NCBI GenBank assembly: GCA_021323735.1 | Contig: JAJPKM010000018.1 | Coordinates: 124,001 to 188,000, forward strand | Length of the DNA stretch: 64,000 nt | Origin: Gammaproteobacteria bacterium | GTDB lineage: Bacteria > Pseudomonadota > Gammaproteobacteria > Steroidobacterales > Steroidobacteraceae | Reading direction: 5' to 3' | Shown: in pieces, positions 17,122 to 25,981 of the stretch | How positions within the stretch are numbered: the first letter of the stretch is position 1 | How the letters are laid out: each line of letters opens with the position of its first letter | Position numbers and translations under genes: made by a program | Notes under the pieces: generated by a model | The model's database searches: none | What the model saw: the letters and a program-made list of their open reading frames with translations, nothing else | What the model was told of the DNA's origin: nothing

Positions 17122-17678
17122 AAGAGGGTGACGCTGAAGTTGGTGTTCGGAATAAACTTGCTATCCACGAGATCGACGTTGATCTTAAGCTCTTCAGCTC
17201 GATCCAAAACGTAGTCGCGAACCTCGGCCTTCGCTTCGCTCGGATGTACCCCAGCCACGAAGAAATTGCGAATGGCCGCGCCGCTGTGGGAACGGCTTTG
17301 GCAGCTATAAATCTTCTCGGCGTCGCGCATCATGTTGTTTACGCACCGCCTCCAGTCCAAGTCCTGTTTGAGTTCGAGAAAAATCAGACTGTCACTCGAC
17401 TGTTTCTTTCTTCGAAAACACAGATCGACAGCGGCAAAGTCCTTCTGGGCATTCGTGCGCCGATCAGTAAAAAATGGCTCCTCCATATCCCATTCGGCAA
17501 CATCTGGGTGCTCATCCATGTATAGGGCAAGTTCGATTTGCCACCATTTTTCCCACCCAGTGACCTCCATATCTTCGATGCGCTGCAGCGCCCGCTGCAC
17601 TTTCGCGCGCTTAAAAAAACTTGCCAATACATCGAATGTGAAGTCGAAGTCGGCCTCGAACCGCGCAAGCTCACTCAT
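17118..17678 (-). CDS. PD-(D/E)XK nuclease-fold-like hypothetical protein
   Basis: 186 residues. The order of acidic residues matches the restriction-endonuclease-like core: Glu49 on a first helix (EKWWQIELALYMDE), Asp85 at the start of a strand (AAVDLCFRR) and Glu102-x-Lys104-Gln105 on the next strand (SLIFLELKQDLDW). That spacing is what PD-(D/E)XK proteins show, including several nucleases of mobile elements, defence and repair. There is no DNA-binding domain I can identify and no methyltransferase nearby. Convergent with the 323-residue gene. Fold assignment is by eye; activity is inferred. Confidence 0.55.
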   Translation of the reverse strand: MSELARFEADFDFTFDVLASFFKRAKVQRALQRIEDMEVTGWEKWWQIELALYMDEHPDVAEWDMEEPFFTDRRTNAQKDFAAVDLCFRRKKQSSDSLIFLELKQDLDWRRCVNNMMRDAEKIYSCQSRSHSGAAIRNFFVAGVHPSEAKAEVRDYVLDRAEELKINVDLVDSKFIPNTNFSVTLF

Positions 17679-17871
17679 GTTTCGTCCATCCTTGTCACAA
17701 AGACACTCCTCGCGACTGCATCATCTGCGTCACTCGCAATGCCAGCCCCTGACTACATCGGTGGAGGCGCAAGCCGGAACCCTTGGCGCACAACCGGCCC
17801 GAAGGGACGGCGCGCCATCGTCGCGGTCTGCGGCTCATTGTCACGTGAATTTGCCATTTACGCTGCACCTT

Positions 17872-19059
17872 TCATACCGCACGCTCCAAGAACTCGATCA
17901 ACAGCTCACTCACCGCGGCAGGTTGTTCCTGCTGCACCCAGTGGCCCGCGCCATCGATGAGATGGACGCCGCGAAACTGGCTGCATGCGGATGAGCTCAT
18001 GGCTTGGAGTGCGCCGGGACTTTGATGCGTGCCCCAATCGCTCTTCCCGGCGATGTAGCAGCAGGGCACATCGATGCGGCGGCCGGAGAATTCTTGCAGC
18101 CGCGCGGCCGCATCCGGATCGAGCATGCTGCGGTACCACTGCAGTCCTCCTTGAAATGATCTGCGTGCGAATTCGCCGCAGTAAACCTGGAGCTCGGCAT
18201 TGGGCAGCCATGAACAGGACGATGCTTCGGCGGCCGTCGGCGCCATCGCGGCCACCGTGTCGGCCATCCCGGAGTCTAAATCCATGATGTAGTACCTCGG
18301 CATCTTGGCCAGTTCGCCGGCTGCCCAGGACTTGAGCGCAAACGGCGAGTTCTGCTTCCAATCGGCACTCTTACAGTGGTAGTAGGCTCGCAGGAAGGCG
18401 TGCAGGCCTTGCGCGCAGCCGTACATGTCGGCATTGGCCTCGCGTGTCGAGAAATACCACTGATAGTGTTTGCGCGGCGGAGCCAGCGCAGCCAGGGAAG
18501 CACAAATGGCGGCCATGGGCGACGGTGCGCCGGGGGCCTGAGGGCGAGGCGGTCCGCTGAAAGGGGAGCTGAGCAATACCACGGATCGAAACACCTGCGG
18601 GTGTAGCAGCGCGCACCAGGCCGCAACAGGCGATCCGAAATCATGTCCCACGACGGCGGCTACGCGCCGAACCCTCAGGGCAGTGAGCAATGCCAGCGTG
18701 TCCTCCACCAAATTGAGGATGTGGAACGACGCGAGATCGCCGTCGTACCGGTCATCCGACCCCGAGGTGCGCCCGTAACCTCTCTGATCGGGTGCCAGCA
18801 CATGAAAGCCGGCGGCGGCCAGAGTCGGCATCACCTTGCGCCAGCTGTAGGCAAGTTCCGGAAAACCGTGCAGGAGCAGCACGCAGGGCCGATTCTCTAC
18901 GTCGAATCCGGCTTCGAGCACGTGCATCGCAAGTCCGGTCCGTACATCCACAGTCCTCGAGCGGATGCCGGACGCAAGCGCGGCACCATCGTACCCCGCT
19001 TCCATCAGCGCTCGGCTCCCCGCAGCAGGCCCATCGTCATCGGATACGGATGATTTCAT
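17872..19059 (-). CDS. epoxide hydrolase-like alpha/beta hydrolase
   Basis: 395 residues from ATG 19059, chosen for the AAGGAC site just upstream; a 15-residue longer start at 19104 is possible. The fold is clear: oxyanion motif HGFPE, GYGRTSG, nucleophile elbow GHDFGS with Asp (not Ser) as nucleophile, and catalytic His in DGAGHWVQQEQP. Asp nucleophile plus HGFP is the soluble epoxide hydrolase/haloalkane dehalogenase signature. No signal peptide. Cap-domain sequence does not reveal the substrate. Divergent from the LysE-type gene. Confidence 0.8.
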   Translation of the reverse strand: MKSSVSDDDGPAAGSRALMEAGYDGAALASGIRSRTVDVRTGLAMHVLEAGFDVENRPCVLLLHGFPELAYSWRKVMPTLAAAGFHVLAPDQRGYGRTSGSDDRYDGDLASFHILNLVEDTLALLTALRVRRVAAVVGHDFGSPVAAWCALLHPQVFRSVVLLSSPFSGPPRPQAPGAPSPMAAICASLAALAPPRKHYQWYFSTREANADMYGCAQGLHAFLRAYYHCKSADWKQNSPFALKSWAAGELAKMPRYYIMDLDSGMADTVAAMAPTAAEASSCSWLPNAELQVYCGEFARRSFQGGLQWYRSMLDPDAAARLQEFSGRRIDVPCCYIAGKSDWGTHQSPGALQAMSSSACSQFRGVHLIDGAGHWVQQEQPAAVSELLIEFLERAV

Positions 19060-19252
19060 CTTGTCCTTTGTTGGCTTGCCATGATCGTGGCGCCGGTAGA
19101 TCATCGCACACCATGAAATTGCGAAGACCTCGCTTTATTGTGCACTTTTTGGCGCGCTCCCTTATCCTCAGGAGCCCGTCCGATCCGTCCGGCTCGCGAC
19201 CATGCGGAGTACTCAAACAGGCCTCCTGGGCCTCGACTCCCCCAGCCGATCG

Positions 19253-19903
19253 ATGACGTTCAAGACCTGGCTTTTGTTTCTGGCGATGGAGACGGCGCTG
19301 TCATTGTCGCCGGGCCCGGCGGTGTTCTATGTGGTCTCGCAGGGCGTACGCGGCGCTCTGCGCCGTACGTTGCCGGCGGTCGCCGGGATCCTCACTGCCA
19401 ATGGCATTTATTTCGCGCTCTCGGCCACTAGCTTGGGGGCCATCATCGCCGCGAGTGCACGCTTTTTTACCGTCGCCAAGTGGGTCGGTGCGGCGTATCT
19501 GATTTATCTAGGAGTAAAGGCGCTGCGCTCAGCCGGCTCGATGCACTCGGTGGCGCTGGGCGAGGAGGCCGCCGGCAACGAGGGCGGACTGCGCGGCGTG
19601 TATCTGGGAGCGCTCACGCTGCAATTGGCCAATCCGAAGGCGCTGCTGTTTTTCTTGGCGTTGTTGCCGCAGTTCATCGATCCTGCCGTTTCGGTGGTGT
19701 CGCAGATGCTGATCCTGGCGGCAACGTCCATGTTGCCGGAGCTGTGTATCTTGACGGCCTATGGTTGGCTCGCGCATCGCGCGGTGCATGCCAGCGTCCG
19801 ATTCGGCGTGACCGGCAACATGAATCGCTGGCTGGCTCGAATCGAGGGCGCCGGTCTATTAGGATGTGCAACTCTCGTCCTCAAATTCAGCCGCGGCAAC
19901 TAG
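19253..19903 (+). CDS. LysE/RhtB family amino-acid or metabolite exporter
   Basis: 216 residues, five to six membrane helices. The N-terminal signature LSLSPGPAVFYVVSQGVRGA, followed by VAGILTANGIYFALSATSLGA and KWVGAAYLIYLGVKALRS, is diagnostic for LysE/RhtB exporters of amino acids such as homoserine, threonine or lysine. ATG 19253 is chosen because an earlier in-frame start at 19202 adds residues outside the family. Substrate cannot be told from sequence. Confidence 0.87.
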   Translation: MTFKTWLLFLAMETALSLSPGPAVFYVVSQGVRGALRRTLPAVAGILTANGIYFALSATSLGAIIAASARFFTVAKWVGAAYLIYLGVKALRSAGSMHSVALGEEAAGNEGGLRGVYLGALTLQLANPKALLFFLALLPQFIDPAVSVVSQMLILAATSMLPELCILTAYGWLAHRAVHASVRFGVTGNMNRWLARIEGAGLLGCATLVLKFSRGN

Positions 19904-20028
19904 CCTGAACGGCCCAGGAGGGGGAAAGCTCGACGGAAGCTCCAGGAAAGCTGGATTGGTCCGTGTGGGAATATATCGATCGTGCATGAATTTAGGCTGG
20001 CCGCCATCAATCGACAAAAGGGGAAGAC

Positions 20029-22011
20029 ATGAGGGACATGAGGCAGTTACTGGCAGTACTCCTGTGCATCGGCGCCGGGCAGATGGTTGCGGCGGCGGAG
20101 ACGGCGGCGGCCGATCGGCTGGTCCATCGCTATCTGAGCGTTGAGATTTCGCCGAATGCGGAACTCGTGGCCTCGGTCGAAGGCGACTCTTCTGCCAGCG
20201 GCGGCGTCCCGACGGTTCGCGATCTGGTGATCAGGCAGGCGCACTCCGGCGCCGCCATCACCGTTGCGATGCCCTGCGGCCGAGTACCGCAGTGCTGGCC
20301 CGATTCCCCGGCGTGGAGCCCCGACGGCAAGCGCCTGGCATTCACGTTGCGCTCGCCGGGCACGCATGCGCGCTCCATCTACGCGGTCGGCGCCGACGGC
20401 AACGGGTTGGTCAAACTGCTCGACTTCAGCGGGACGATCGAACGCCTGCGCTCGATGCCGGATGGCAGGCTGGCCATGCTGGCCGTTCAAAACGCGACCA
20501 AGGAAGTCGGCGCGACCCAAGCCGGCGCGCCGATTGCAGGCGACTTGGACGCCGCGCCGCCGGAGCAGCGAATCGCGATCCTGGAAAACGGTGCATTGCG
20601 TTGGGTCTCGCCCCCCGATCTGTTCGTTTACGAGTATGACTGGCGAGCCGGCGGCAAGGGCTTCATCGGAACGGCAGCGCCCGGCGACGGCGATAACAAT
20701 TGGTGGACCGCCAAGCTCTACGCCTTTCCGGATAGCGGCTCCGGTGCGCATGTGATCTACGCGCCTGCCGATGAACGCCAACAGTTGGCCATGCCAAAAG
20801 TATCGCGGGACGGCTCGGTGGTTGCCTTCATCGCCGGGATCATGAGCGACTTTGGTTCCACCGGCGGGGATGTGTATGCGCTGCGCCTGGACGGCGGTAC
20901 CGCATTGAATCTGACCCCCGACATGCACGCGTCGGCCACCGCCATCGATTGGCGTTGCGACGGCCACTTGCAGGCGGAAATTCTGGCGGGTGACAAGACT
21001 CAATTCGCGGATTTGGGCGCCGTCGCCGCTGCCCGCAACGGTTCGGGACTCAAAGCCGCGGCCATGCACGTCGTGTGGAGCGGCGAGGAATCCTTCGGCG
21101 ATCGAGCCCAGGGAATCTCCACGGCGTGTCCGTCCGGTGTGACCGCGGATGCGCACGAGTCGTTTACCCAAGCCCCGGAGATTGAGATCGGCACCATCGG
21201 CCATTGGCGGAATCTGACCTCGACCAATGCCGGTTTGAGCTCGCCGGCACGCGTGCAGAGCGTCTGGTGGAAGAACGACGGCTTCGATGTGCAGGGCTGG
21301 CTGCTGCTGCCGCTCAAAGTAGAGGGCAAGATCCCGATGATCACCATGGTTCACGGCGGCCCCGCGTCGGCCGTCACCCCCGTCTTTGCCGGCCCGGGGA
21401 CCCTCGGTGCACTGCTGGAACACGGCTACGCCGTATTTAGGCCGAACCCGCGCGGCAGCTATGGTCAGGGCGAGCGCTTCACGCAGGCGAACGTTCGTGA
21501 TTTCGGCCACGGCGATTTGCGCGACATCCTTGCCGGCATCGACGCCGCGGCGAAGGTCGCACCCATCGATACGGCACGCCTGGGGCTGACCGGCGGAAGC
21601 TACGGCGGCTTCATGAGCATGTGGGCCGTGACCCAAACCAATCGCTTCAAGGCCGCCGTTGCCGCCGCCGGCATCAGCGACTGGTTGTCGTACTACGGCG
21701 AGAACGGCATCGATGCGTGGATGATTCCCTATTTCGGCAAGTCGGCGTATGACGATCCTGCCGCGTATGCCGCCTCCTCGGCCATCAACTACATGCACAA
21801 CGTCAAGACGCCGACCTTCGCCTACGTCGGCGAGCGTGATATCGAATGCCCCGCGCCGCAAACCCAGGAATTCTGGCATGCCATGAAGGCGATGAACGTC
21901 CCGACATCCATCATGATCTATCCCGGCGAAGGTCATGGCCTGCGCGATCCGCAGCATTTGGCCGACGCGCAGCAGCGCACGCTGGCATGGTTCGATAAAT
22001 ACTTGAAGTAG
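20029..22011 (+). CDS. secreted S9 family prolyl-oligopeptidase-type peptidase
   Basis: 660 residues with a signal peptide (RQLLAVLLCIGAGQMVAAAE). The N-terminal half is a WD40-like propeller (SPNAELVASVEG, AWSPDGKRLAFT blades); the C-terminal alpha/beta-hydrolase domain holds catalytic Ser in GGSYGGFMSMW, Asp in ERDIEC and His in GEGHGLRD. The enzyme would cut oligopeptides in the periplasm, dipeptidyl- or acylaminoacyl-peptidase style. AAAGGGGAAG precedes the ATG. It is the last gene before the fliK promoter. A distinct S9 relative lies at 60.7 kb. Confidence 0.88.
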   Translation: MRDMRQLLAVLLCIGAGQMVAAAETAAADRLVHRYLSVEISPNAELVASVEGDSSASGGVPTVRDLVIRQAHSGAAITVAMPCGRVPQCWPDSPAWSPDGKRLAFTLRSPGTHARSIYAVGADGNGLVKLLDFSGTIERLRSMPDGRLAMLAVQNATKEVGATQAGAPIAGDLDAAPPEQRIAILENGALRWVSPPDLFVYEYDWRAGGKGFIGTAAPGDGDNNWWTAKLYAFPDSGSGAHVIYAPADERQQLAMPKVSRDGSVVAFIAGIMSDFGSTGGDVYALRLDGGTALNLTPDMHASATAIDWRCDGHLQAEILAGDKTQFADLGAVAAARNGSGLKAAAMHVVWSGEESFGDRAQGISTACPSGVTADAHESFTQAPEIEIGTIGHWRNLTSTNAGLSSPARVQSVWWKNDGFDVQGWLLLPLKVEGKIPMITMVHGGPASAVTPVFAGPGTLGALLEHGYAVFRPNPRGSYGQGERFTQANVRDFGHGDLRDILAGIDAAAKVAPIDTARLGLTGGSYGGFMSMWAVTQTNRFKAAVAAAGISDWLSYYGENGIDAWMIPYFGKSAYDDPAAYAASSAINYMHNVKTPTFAYVGERDIECPAPQTQEFWHAMKAMNVPTSIMIYPGEGHGLRDPQHLADAQQRTLAWFDKYLK

Positions 22012-22044
22012 TAAATCACCTCCATCGCGGCATCCAATCGAGCT

Positions 22045-22060
22045 TGGCACGTCGCTTGCA
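22045..22060 (+). promoter_or_regulatory. sigma-54 (-24/-12) promoter of fliK
   Basis: TGGCACGTCGCTTGCA matches the TGGCACG-N4-TTGCA consensus completely, with GG and GC 10 bases apart. The predicted +1 (about 22071) falls one base before ATG 22072. Confidence 0.85.
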
Positions 22061-22071
22061 ACTTCGCTGGT

Positions 22072-23901
22072 ATGAATGCAACACCGCCGGTCTTTCAAGC
22101 ACAGCGCAGCAACGATGTCTCATCCACCAGTGCATCGACTGCTACGAGTTCGCAGGCTGCTCCCGCGAACGCCCGTGATTTTGCCGGCGCTCTGAGCGAG
22201 GCAGACGCCAAGCCGGCGCGCAAGGTCGTTACCGGCAAAGCGCACGCGGCCGATCCAGGTGGCGGGCCATTGCCGCCGGCCGGCAATCGGGTGCCGGTGG
22301 CCAGCACGCCGCCGCCTCCGGCACGGAACGACGCGGCCACGAACCCGGCCAACGCTGCGGCAGACGGGCCTAGCCCCGGCAATACGCCGGGTCCCTCCGT
22401 GGCGGCGGGCGCGGCTGGTGCGGGGGTGACGGGCGTGGCAGGTGCGGTGGACGCAGCTGGTGCGGCTGCTGCGGCCGGTGCAATTGTCGCAGCCGGCGGG
22501 ACGCCCGGCCTGCCTGCTGTTTCAACAACTCCCGTGGTCGCCGTGACCGCCCCTGTGATTGCGCCCGTGGTCGCACCGGGGCCAGAGGCACCGTCCAACG
22601 CCGCGCCGAATGCGCTGCCCGTCCAGAGCGGTCCGGCCGCGGCCGTCCTGGCGGCACCGGGCTCGAGTACATCGACCGACACGGTTGCAACAACCCTCAC
22701 CGGTGCATCGATTGTTACAGGTGCATCGATCGCTACAGGTGCATCGATCGATACGGGTGCATCGATCGATACGGGTGCATCGATTGCGGATGCTCCGGCG
22801 CCCAATGATCCCAGTGCCGGGAAGCTTCCCGATGCCGGATCTGAGCCGCATGCCGCCGCAGCGGCGCCCGCACCATTACTCAGCGCTGATGCGGCCGCCA
22901 ACTCGCCGGCGCGTGTCGTCGCAGGGACGGGAACCGTAGCGTTCCGCGCCAGACCCGTGGAGGGTACGGCGGGCAAGACAGCTGCGGACGCCGCCGCCTC
23001 CTCCTCCAATCCCACGTCCGCCGCCAGTACGGCAGGTTTGACTGGAACACCTGACGGCAATCCGGCGTCGGCCAGCGCGGACGAGGCGGCCCAAGCGGCT
23101 GTGGCGTCGGCCATTACCCAGGGTGCCGGCGCGCCGGCGGGGTCGTCGTTCTTGGCCGATGGTTCGGCGGCGCCGGAAACGGGTGCGACGCCCCCGGGTG
23201 TCGGCGGACCGCAGGGCCTGGCGGCCCTGGTCGCGGCGGCATCGGCTCAACATGCGACGAGTTCGGCGGTAACAACTGCAACGGCGGCATCCATCGCACA
23301 GGCGATCTCGGCTTCCGTCAGTGCCGGTGCAGCCGATCGGCACACGCACGGCGGCGGCACCGACTTCTCATTGTCCGGGGCATCGAGTCTATCCGGGACA
23401 TCGAATGACGGTACGGTCGGCGCGGCGCAATTCTTGAGCTCCGGAACTTCGGCCTCGACCGATGTCTCCTCGACGGCCACCTTGAAGGTAGCGCCGGGTG
23501 TCGATACGCCGGAGTTCGGACAGGGTGTTGCGGACCGCGTGTCCTTGATGGTGGACAGTAATCTGACCAGCGCCAAATTGCAGGTCAACCCGCCCGCGCT
23601 CGGGCCCATCGAAGTCCGCATCGCGCTTCAAGGCGGCCATGCACAGGTCTGGTTTACCAGCCACAGTGCCGTCACGCGGGATGCCTTGGAATCCAGTTCC
23701 CCGAAACTGCGTGAAATGCTGGGCAACCAGGGTTTTGCGCAGGTGAGCGTCGATATTTCGCAGCGCTCCTTCCAAGAGCGGTCGCCGCCGTCGAGAGGCT
23801 ATGAGGTGGCGGGGGCGATCGGCAGCGAGCCCAGCATCGCGGTGCAGGCATCGAGCGCGGCGTCGCGGACCGCCAGCGCACTGCTCGATGCCTACGCATA
23901 A
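22072..23901 (+). CDS. fliK: flagellar hook-length control protein FliK
   Basis: Secreted molecular ruler that sets hook length and switches export specificity through FlhB. 609 residues. The first 450 residues are Ala/Pro/Ser/Thr-rich, low complexity, with five 6-residue GASI(x)TG-type repeats in the middle. The C-terminal domain is the conserved Flg_hook part: LMVDSNLTSAKLQVNPPALG, IEVRIALQGGHAQVWFTSHS, LREMLGNQGFAQVSVDIS. There is no Shine-Dalgarno before ATG 22072 and the sigma-54 promoter predicts a start of transcription next to it. It stands outside both flagellar gene blocks. Confidence 0.9.
   Translation: MNATPPVFQAQRSNDVSSTSASTATSSQAAPANARDFAGALSEADAKPARKVVTGKAHAADPGGGPLPPAGNRVPVASTPPPPARNDAATNPANAAADGPSPGNTPGPSVAAGAAGAGVTGVAGAVDAAGAAAAAGAIVAAGGTPGLPAVSTTPVVAVTAPVIAPVVAPGPEAPSNAAPNALPVQSGPAAAVLAAPGSSTSTDTVATTLTGASIVTGASIATGASIDTGASIDTGASIADAPAPNDPSAGKLPDAGSEPHAAAAAPAPLLSADAAANSPARVVAGTGTVAFRARPVEGTAGKTAADAAASSSNPTSAASTAGLTGTPDGNPASASADEAAQAAVASAITQGAGAPAGSSFLADGSAAPETGATPPGVGGPQGLAALVAAASAQHATSSAVTTATAASIAQAISASVSAGAADRHTHGGGTDFSLSGASSLSGTSNDGTVGAAQFLSSGTSASTDVSSTATLKVAPGVDTPEFGQGVADRVSLMVDSNLTSAKLQVNPPALGPIEVRIALQGGHAQVWFTSHSAVTRDALESSSPKLREMLGNQGFAQVSVDISQRSFQERSPPSRGYEVAGAIGSEPSIAVQASSAASRTASALLDAYA
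22702..22791 (+). repeat. 18-bp tandem repeat inside fliK, five units
   Basis: Units start at 22702, 22720, 22738, 22756 and 22774 with the shared core GGTGCATCGAT. Units three and four are identical, pointing to recent slippage. Each adds six residues (GASI-x-T/D) to the ruler region. Confidence 0.9.
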
Positions 23902-23914
23902 ATTATCTTCGGGT

Positions 23915-24646
23915 TCAGACCATTCCGCCGCTGATGGAAATCACTTGGCCGGTGATGTAGCCCGCGTGCGCTGAGGCTAGGAACGCCACCAAGCTTGCGA
24001 CCTCGTCGGGCGATCCGGCGCGTTTCATCGGAACGAGGGTGTCGATGGCGTCCGCGTCGAACGCCGGCTTGCTCATTTCAGTGGAAATGATGCCGGGCGC
24101 CACGGCGTTGACGGTGATGCCCCGGCTCGCCACCTCCAGGCTCAGCGCCTTGGTGGCTGCATTCAGGGCTCCCTTGGCCGCTGCGTAGTTGACCTGTCCA
24201 CGATTGCCGAGCAGTGCGGTGACCGACGAGATGCTGATGATCCGGCCCCAGCGAGTCCGGATCATCGGCAACAGCAGCGGTTGTGTGACGTTGTAGAACC
24301 CGTTGACCGACACATCGATCACGCGATGCCATTGCTGCGGACTCATTCCCGGAAAGACGGCATCGTCATGGATGCCGGCATTGTTGACCAGAATCTGGAT
24401 CGGTCCCTCCTCGAGAAGCGCATCGAGCGTGGTGCGCGTCGAGTCGGCATCGGTCAGATCGAATTGTATGGCGCGCGCCTGGCCACCCACTCTGATGATC
24501 TCGGCGGCCGTCGACTGGGCGGCGGCCATGCCGCGATGCGCGTGGACGTAGACAAAGTGGCCTTGCGCGCTCAAGGCGCGGCAGATTGCGCCGCCGATGC
24601 CGCCGCTGCCGCCGGTGACCAACGCACGCATCGTGACATTACTCAT
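23915..24646 (-). CDS. 3-oxoacyl-ACP reductase (FabG/ApeQ-like) of the aryl-polyene cluster
   Basis: 243-residue short-chain dehydrogenase that would reduce the beta-keto group in each polyene elongation round with NADPH. Visible: Rossmann motif VTGGSGGIGGAIC, NNAG (ILVNNAGIHDD), catalytic Ser in SISSVTALLG and YxxxK in YAAAKGALNAATKA, and the terminal PGIISTEM and ISISGGMV. ATG 24646 overlaps the upstream dehydratase stop by 8 bases; a longer start at 24667 seems unlikely. It is the last gene of the cluster and faces fliK tail to tail. Confidence 0.9.
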   Translation of the reverse strand: MSNVTMRALVTGGSGGIGGAICRALSAQGHFVYVHAHRGMAAAQSTAAEIIRVGGQARAIQFDLTDADSTRTTLDALLEEGPIQILVNNAGIHDDAVFPGMSPQQWHRVIDVSVNGFYNVTQPLLLPMIRTRWGRIISISSVTALLGNRGQVNYAAAKGALNAATKALSLEVASRGITVNAVAPGIISTEMSKPAFDADAIDTLVPMKRAGSPDEVASLVAFLASAHAGYITGQVISISGGMV

Positions 24647-25196
24647 GCTTGAACCGTCCACCCGCATCCAGCACCACCGAGGCGCGCCCGCTCAGCAGAA
24701 TGCTGTTTCGGTCGCGCAATGCAAATTCGTATAACGCCGTCAGTCCATCTCCGGCCAGATGGGTCGCCTCGCAAATCAAATCCGATTCGATGTCGTCCAG
24801 CCGCGTCACGAACAGGCGCACGTCGCGCAACCCCGCGAGAAGTCCGACCTGCGGCGGACCGTGCCGTGAACCTTCAGGGGCATTGCCACCGGCGCGGGTT
24901 GCCGCGTCAGTCGCAGCATGGGTCGCGGCATCAGTTGCAGCGTCAAGCACCGTGTCGCCCGCCGCCCTGGTAGCCGTGCCGGCCAGTGCTCCATGCAACG
25001 CCATCGCTTGCGCCGCGTATTCTATACCGGCGGCGCTGCCCAATCGGCCGTGCGAACGCAGCGGATTGTCGGGTGCGCGGTGCGTGGCCGTGGCGCAGCG
25101 AATGTACTGCGCATTACACTCGACCACTTCGTCCAGCAGGCACATGCGCCCCTGATGGGGTATGCGGGCCTCGATCCACGCGCGGTTCAGACGCAT
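24639..25196 (-). CDS. 3-hydroxyacyl-ACP dehydratase (ApeP-like hotdog)
   Basis: 185 residues with the features of aryl-polyene dehydratases: IPHQGRMCLLDEVVE, then SHGRLGSAAGIEYAAQAMALHGAL and a late strand VGLLAGLRDVRLF. It removes water from the hydroxyacyl-carrier intermediate to give the conjugated double bond. The middle is interrupted by a low-complexity insertion in which the tetrad DAAT/HAAT is repeated, followed by a Gly-rich loop; known relatives are about 150 residues long without it. Start overlaps the chain-length-factor gene by 10 bases. Confidence 0.8.
   Translation of the reverse strand: MRLNRAWIEARIPHQGRMCLLDEVVECNAQYIRCATATHRAPDNPLRSHGRLGSAAGIEYAAQAMALHGALAGTATRAAGDTVLDAATDAATHAATDAATRAGGNAPEGSRHGPPQVGLLAGLRDVRLFVTRLDDIESDLICEATHLAGDGLTALYEFALRDRNSILLSGRASVVLDAGGRFKHE
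24898..24948 (-). repeat. 12-bp-periodic repeat coding DAAT/HAAT tetrads
   Basis: A run of 12-base imperfect repeats within the dehydratase gene encodes DAATDAATHAATDAATR. It looks like slippage expansion in a surface loop. Confidence 0.7.
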
Positions 25197-25981
25197 GGTT
25201 CGATCCGTACGGCGGCGCGCGACACGTCGAGATACTCGAGAATCACGCGTCCGGGGGCGCCGATGGCCAGCAGGTGCAGGAGCGGCAGGGAGCGTGCCGC
25301 CGGAATTGCGAGTCGCAGCGCCTCCATCTGGGCATCGGCCATTTTGTCATGCGGCTCATCCGTCAGGGTGAGTTCAATGCGCGTCGCGTTGGGAGTTCTC
25401 TCGGGCGTGAGGACCATCGCCACACCGAGAGCATCCGGGACGGGGCGTTTGGCATACAGCGGCGGCGGGTACTCCGTGTCATAGGCGACGAGCAGCACGG
25501 TTTCGCCGTCCACCGTGACTTGGGTCAGCGCTTCCAGCAAACCGGCGACGAAGCTTGCGTCGAATGCGCAAAGCACATTCGCGGCGGCCAACGAACCGGT
25601 GGCGATGCTCCAGTAGCCGGCCGCCACGTTGTGTACCGAATTGGAGAAACGCGTGGGCGACACCTCGCGAGCCGGCGTCGCCAGCGCCTGACAAATCTCG
25701 TGGCAGATATGGCCATCGCTCCCGGAAGAGGAGAACACACTGGGCATTTGCAGCAGGTCTGCGCCGGCGTTCGCGGTCGCTTCCCGCGCCAGCGCCAAAG
25801 CCAATTTCACGACGCGTCCCGTGCGCCGCCGCTCGGCGGGCGGCAGCATGGCGGGGACTGGCAGGACGGTGGGCGCGGGCACGTAGAGCTGGCGACCCGA
25901 CAGCACCGCCGCGGTCTGCGGCCAATTGTGCAGCCCGGGGCCCAGCACGCCGAGGCCGCCGATGTATGCGGACAGGCTCAT
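25187..25981 (-). CDS. beta-ketoacyl synthase chain-length factor (CLF)
   Basis: 264 residues, a truncated ketosynthase partner. The segment SSGSDGHICHEICQAL followed by SPTRFSNSVHNVAAGYWSIATG is the signature of the ketoacyl-synt_2 family found in aryl-polyene loci; the catalytic Cys of true ketosynthases is absent. In studied systems such a subunit pairs with the downstream-named ketosynthase to fix polyene length. ATG 25981 overlaps the ketosynthase stop by ATGA, which suits heterodimer production. Confidence 0.85.
   Translation of the reverse strand: MSLSAYIGGLGVLGPGLHNWPQTAAVLSGRQLYVPAPTVLPVPAMLPPAERRRTGRVVKLALALAREATANAGADLLQMPSVFSSSGSDGHICHEICQALATPAREVSPTRFSNSVHNVAAGYWSIATGSLAAANVLCAFDASFVAGLLEALTQVTVDGETVLLVAYDTEYPPPLYAKRPVPDALGVAMVLTPERTPNATRIELTLTDEPHDKMADAQMEALRLAIPAARSLPLLHLLAIGAPGRVILEYLDVSRAAVRIEPCV

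Noticed and set aside
17679-17871. Gene or RNA in the 193-base gap between the nuclease-like and epoxide hydrolase genes
   Set aside because: No conserved frame, hairpin or tRNA-like structure could be seen.
20047-22098. Antisense frame of 683 codons opposite the S9 peptidase
   Set aside because: Composition is typical of antisense shadows and it conflicts with a well-supported gene.
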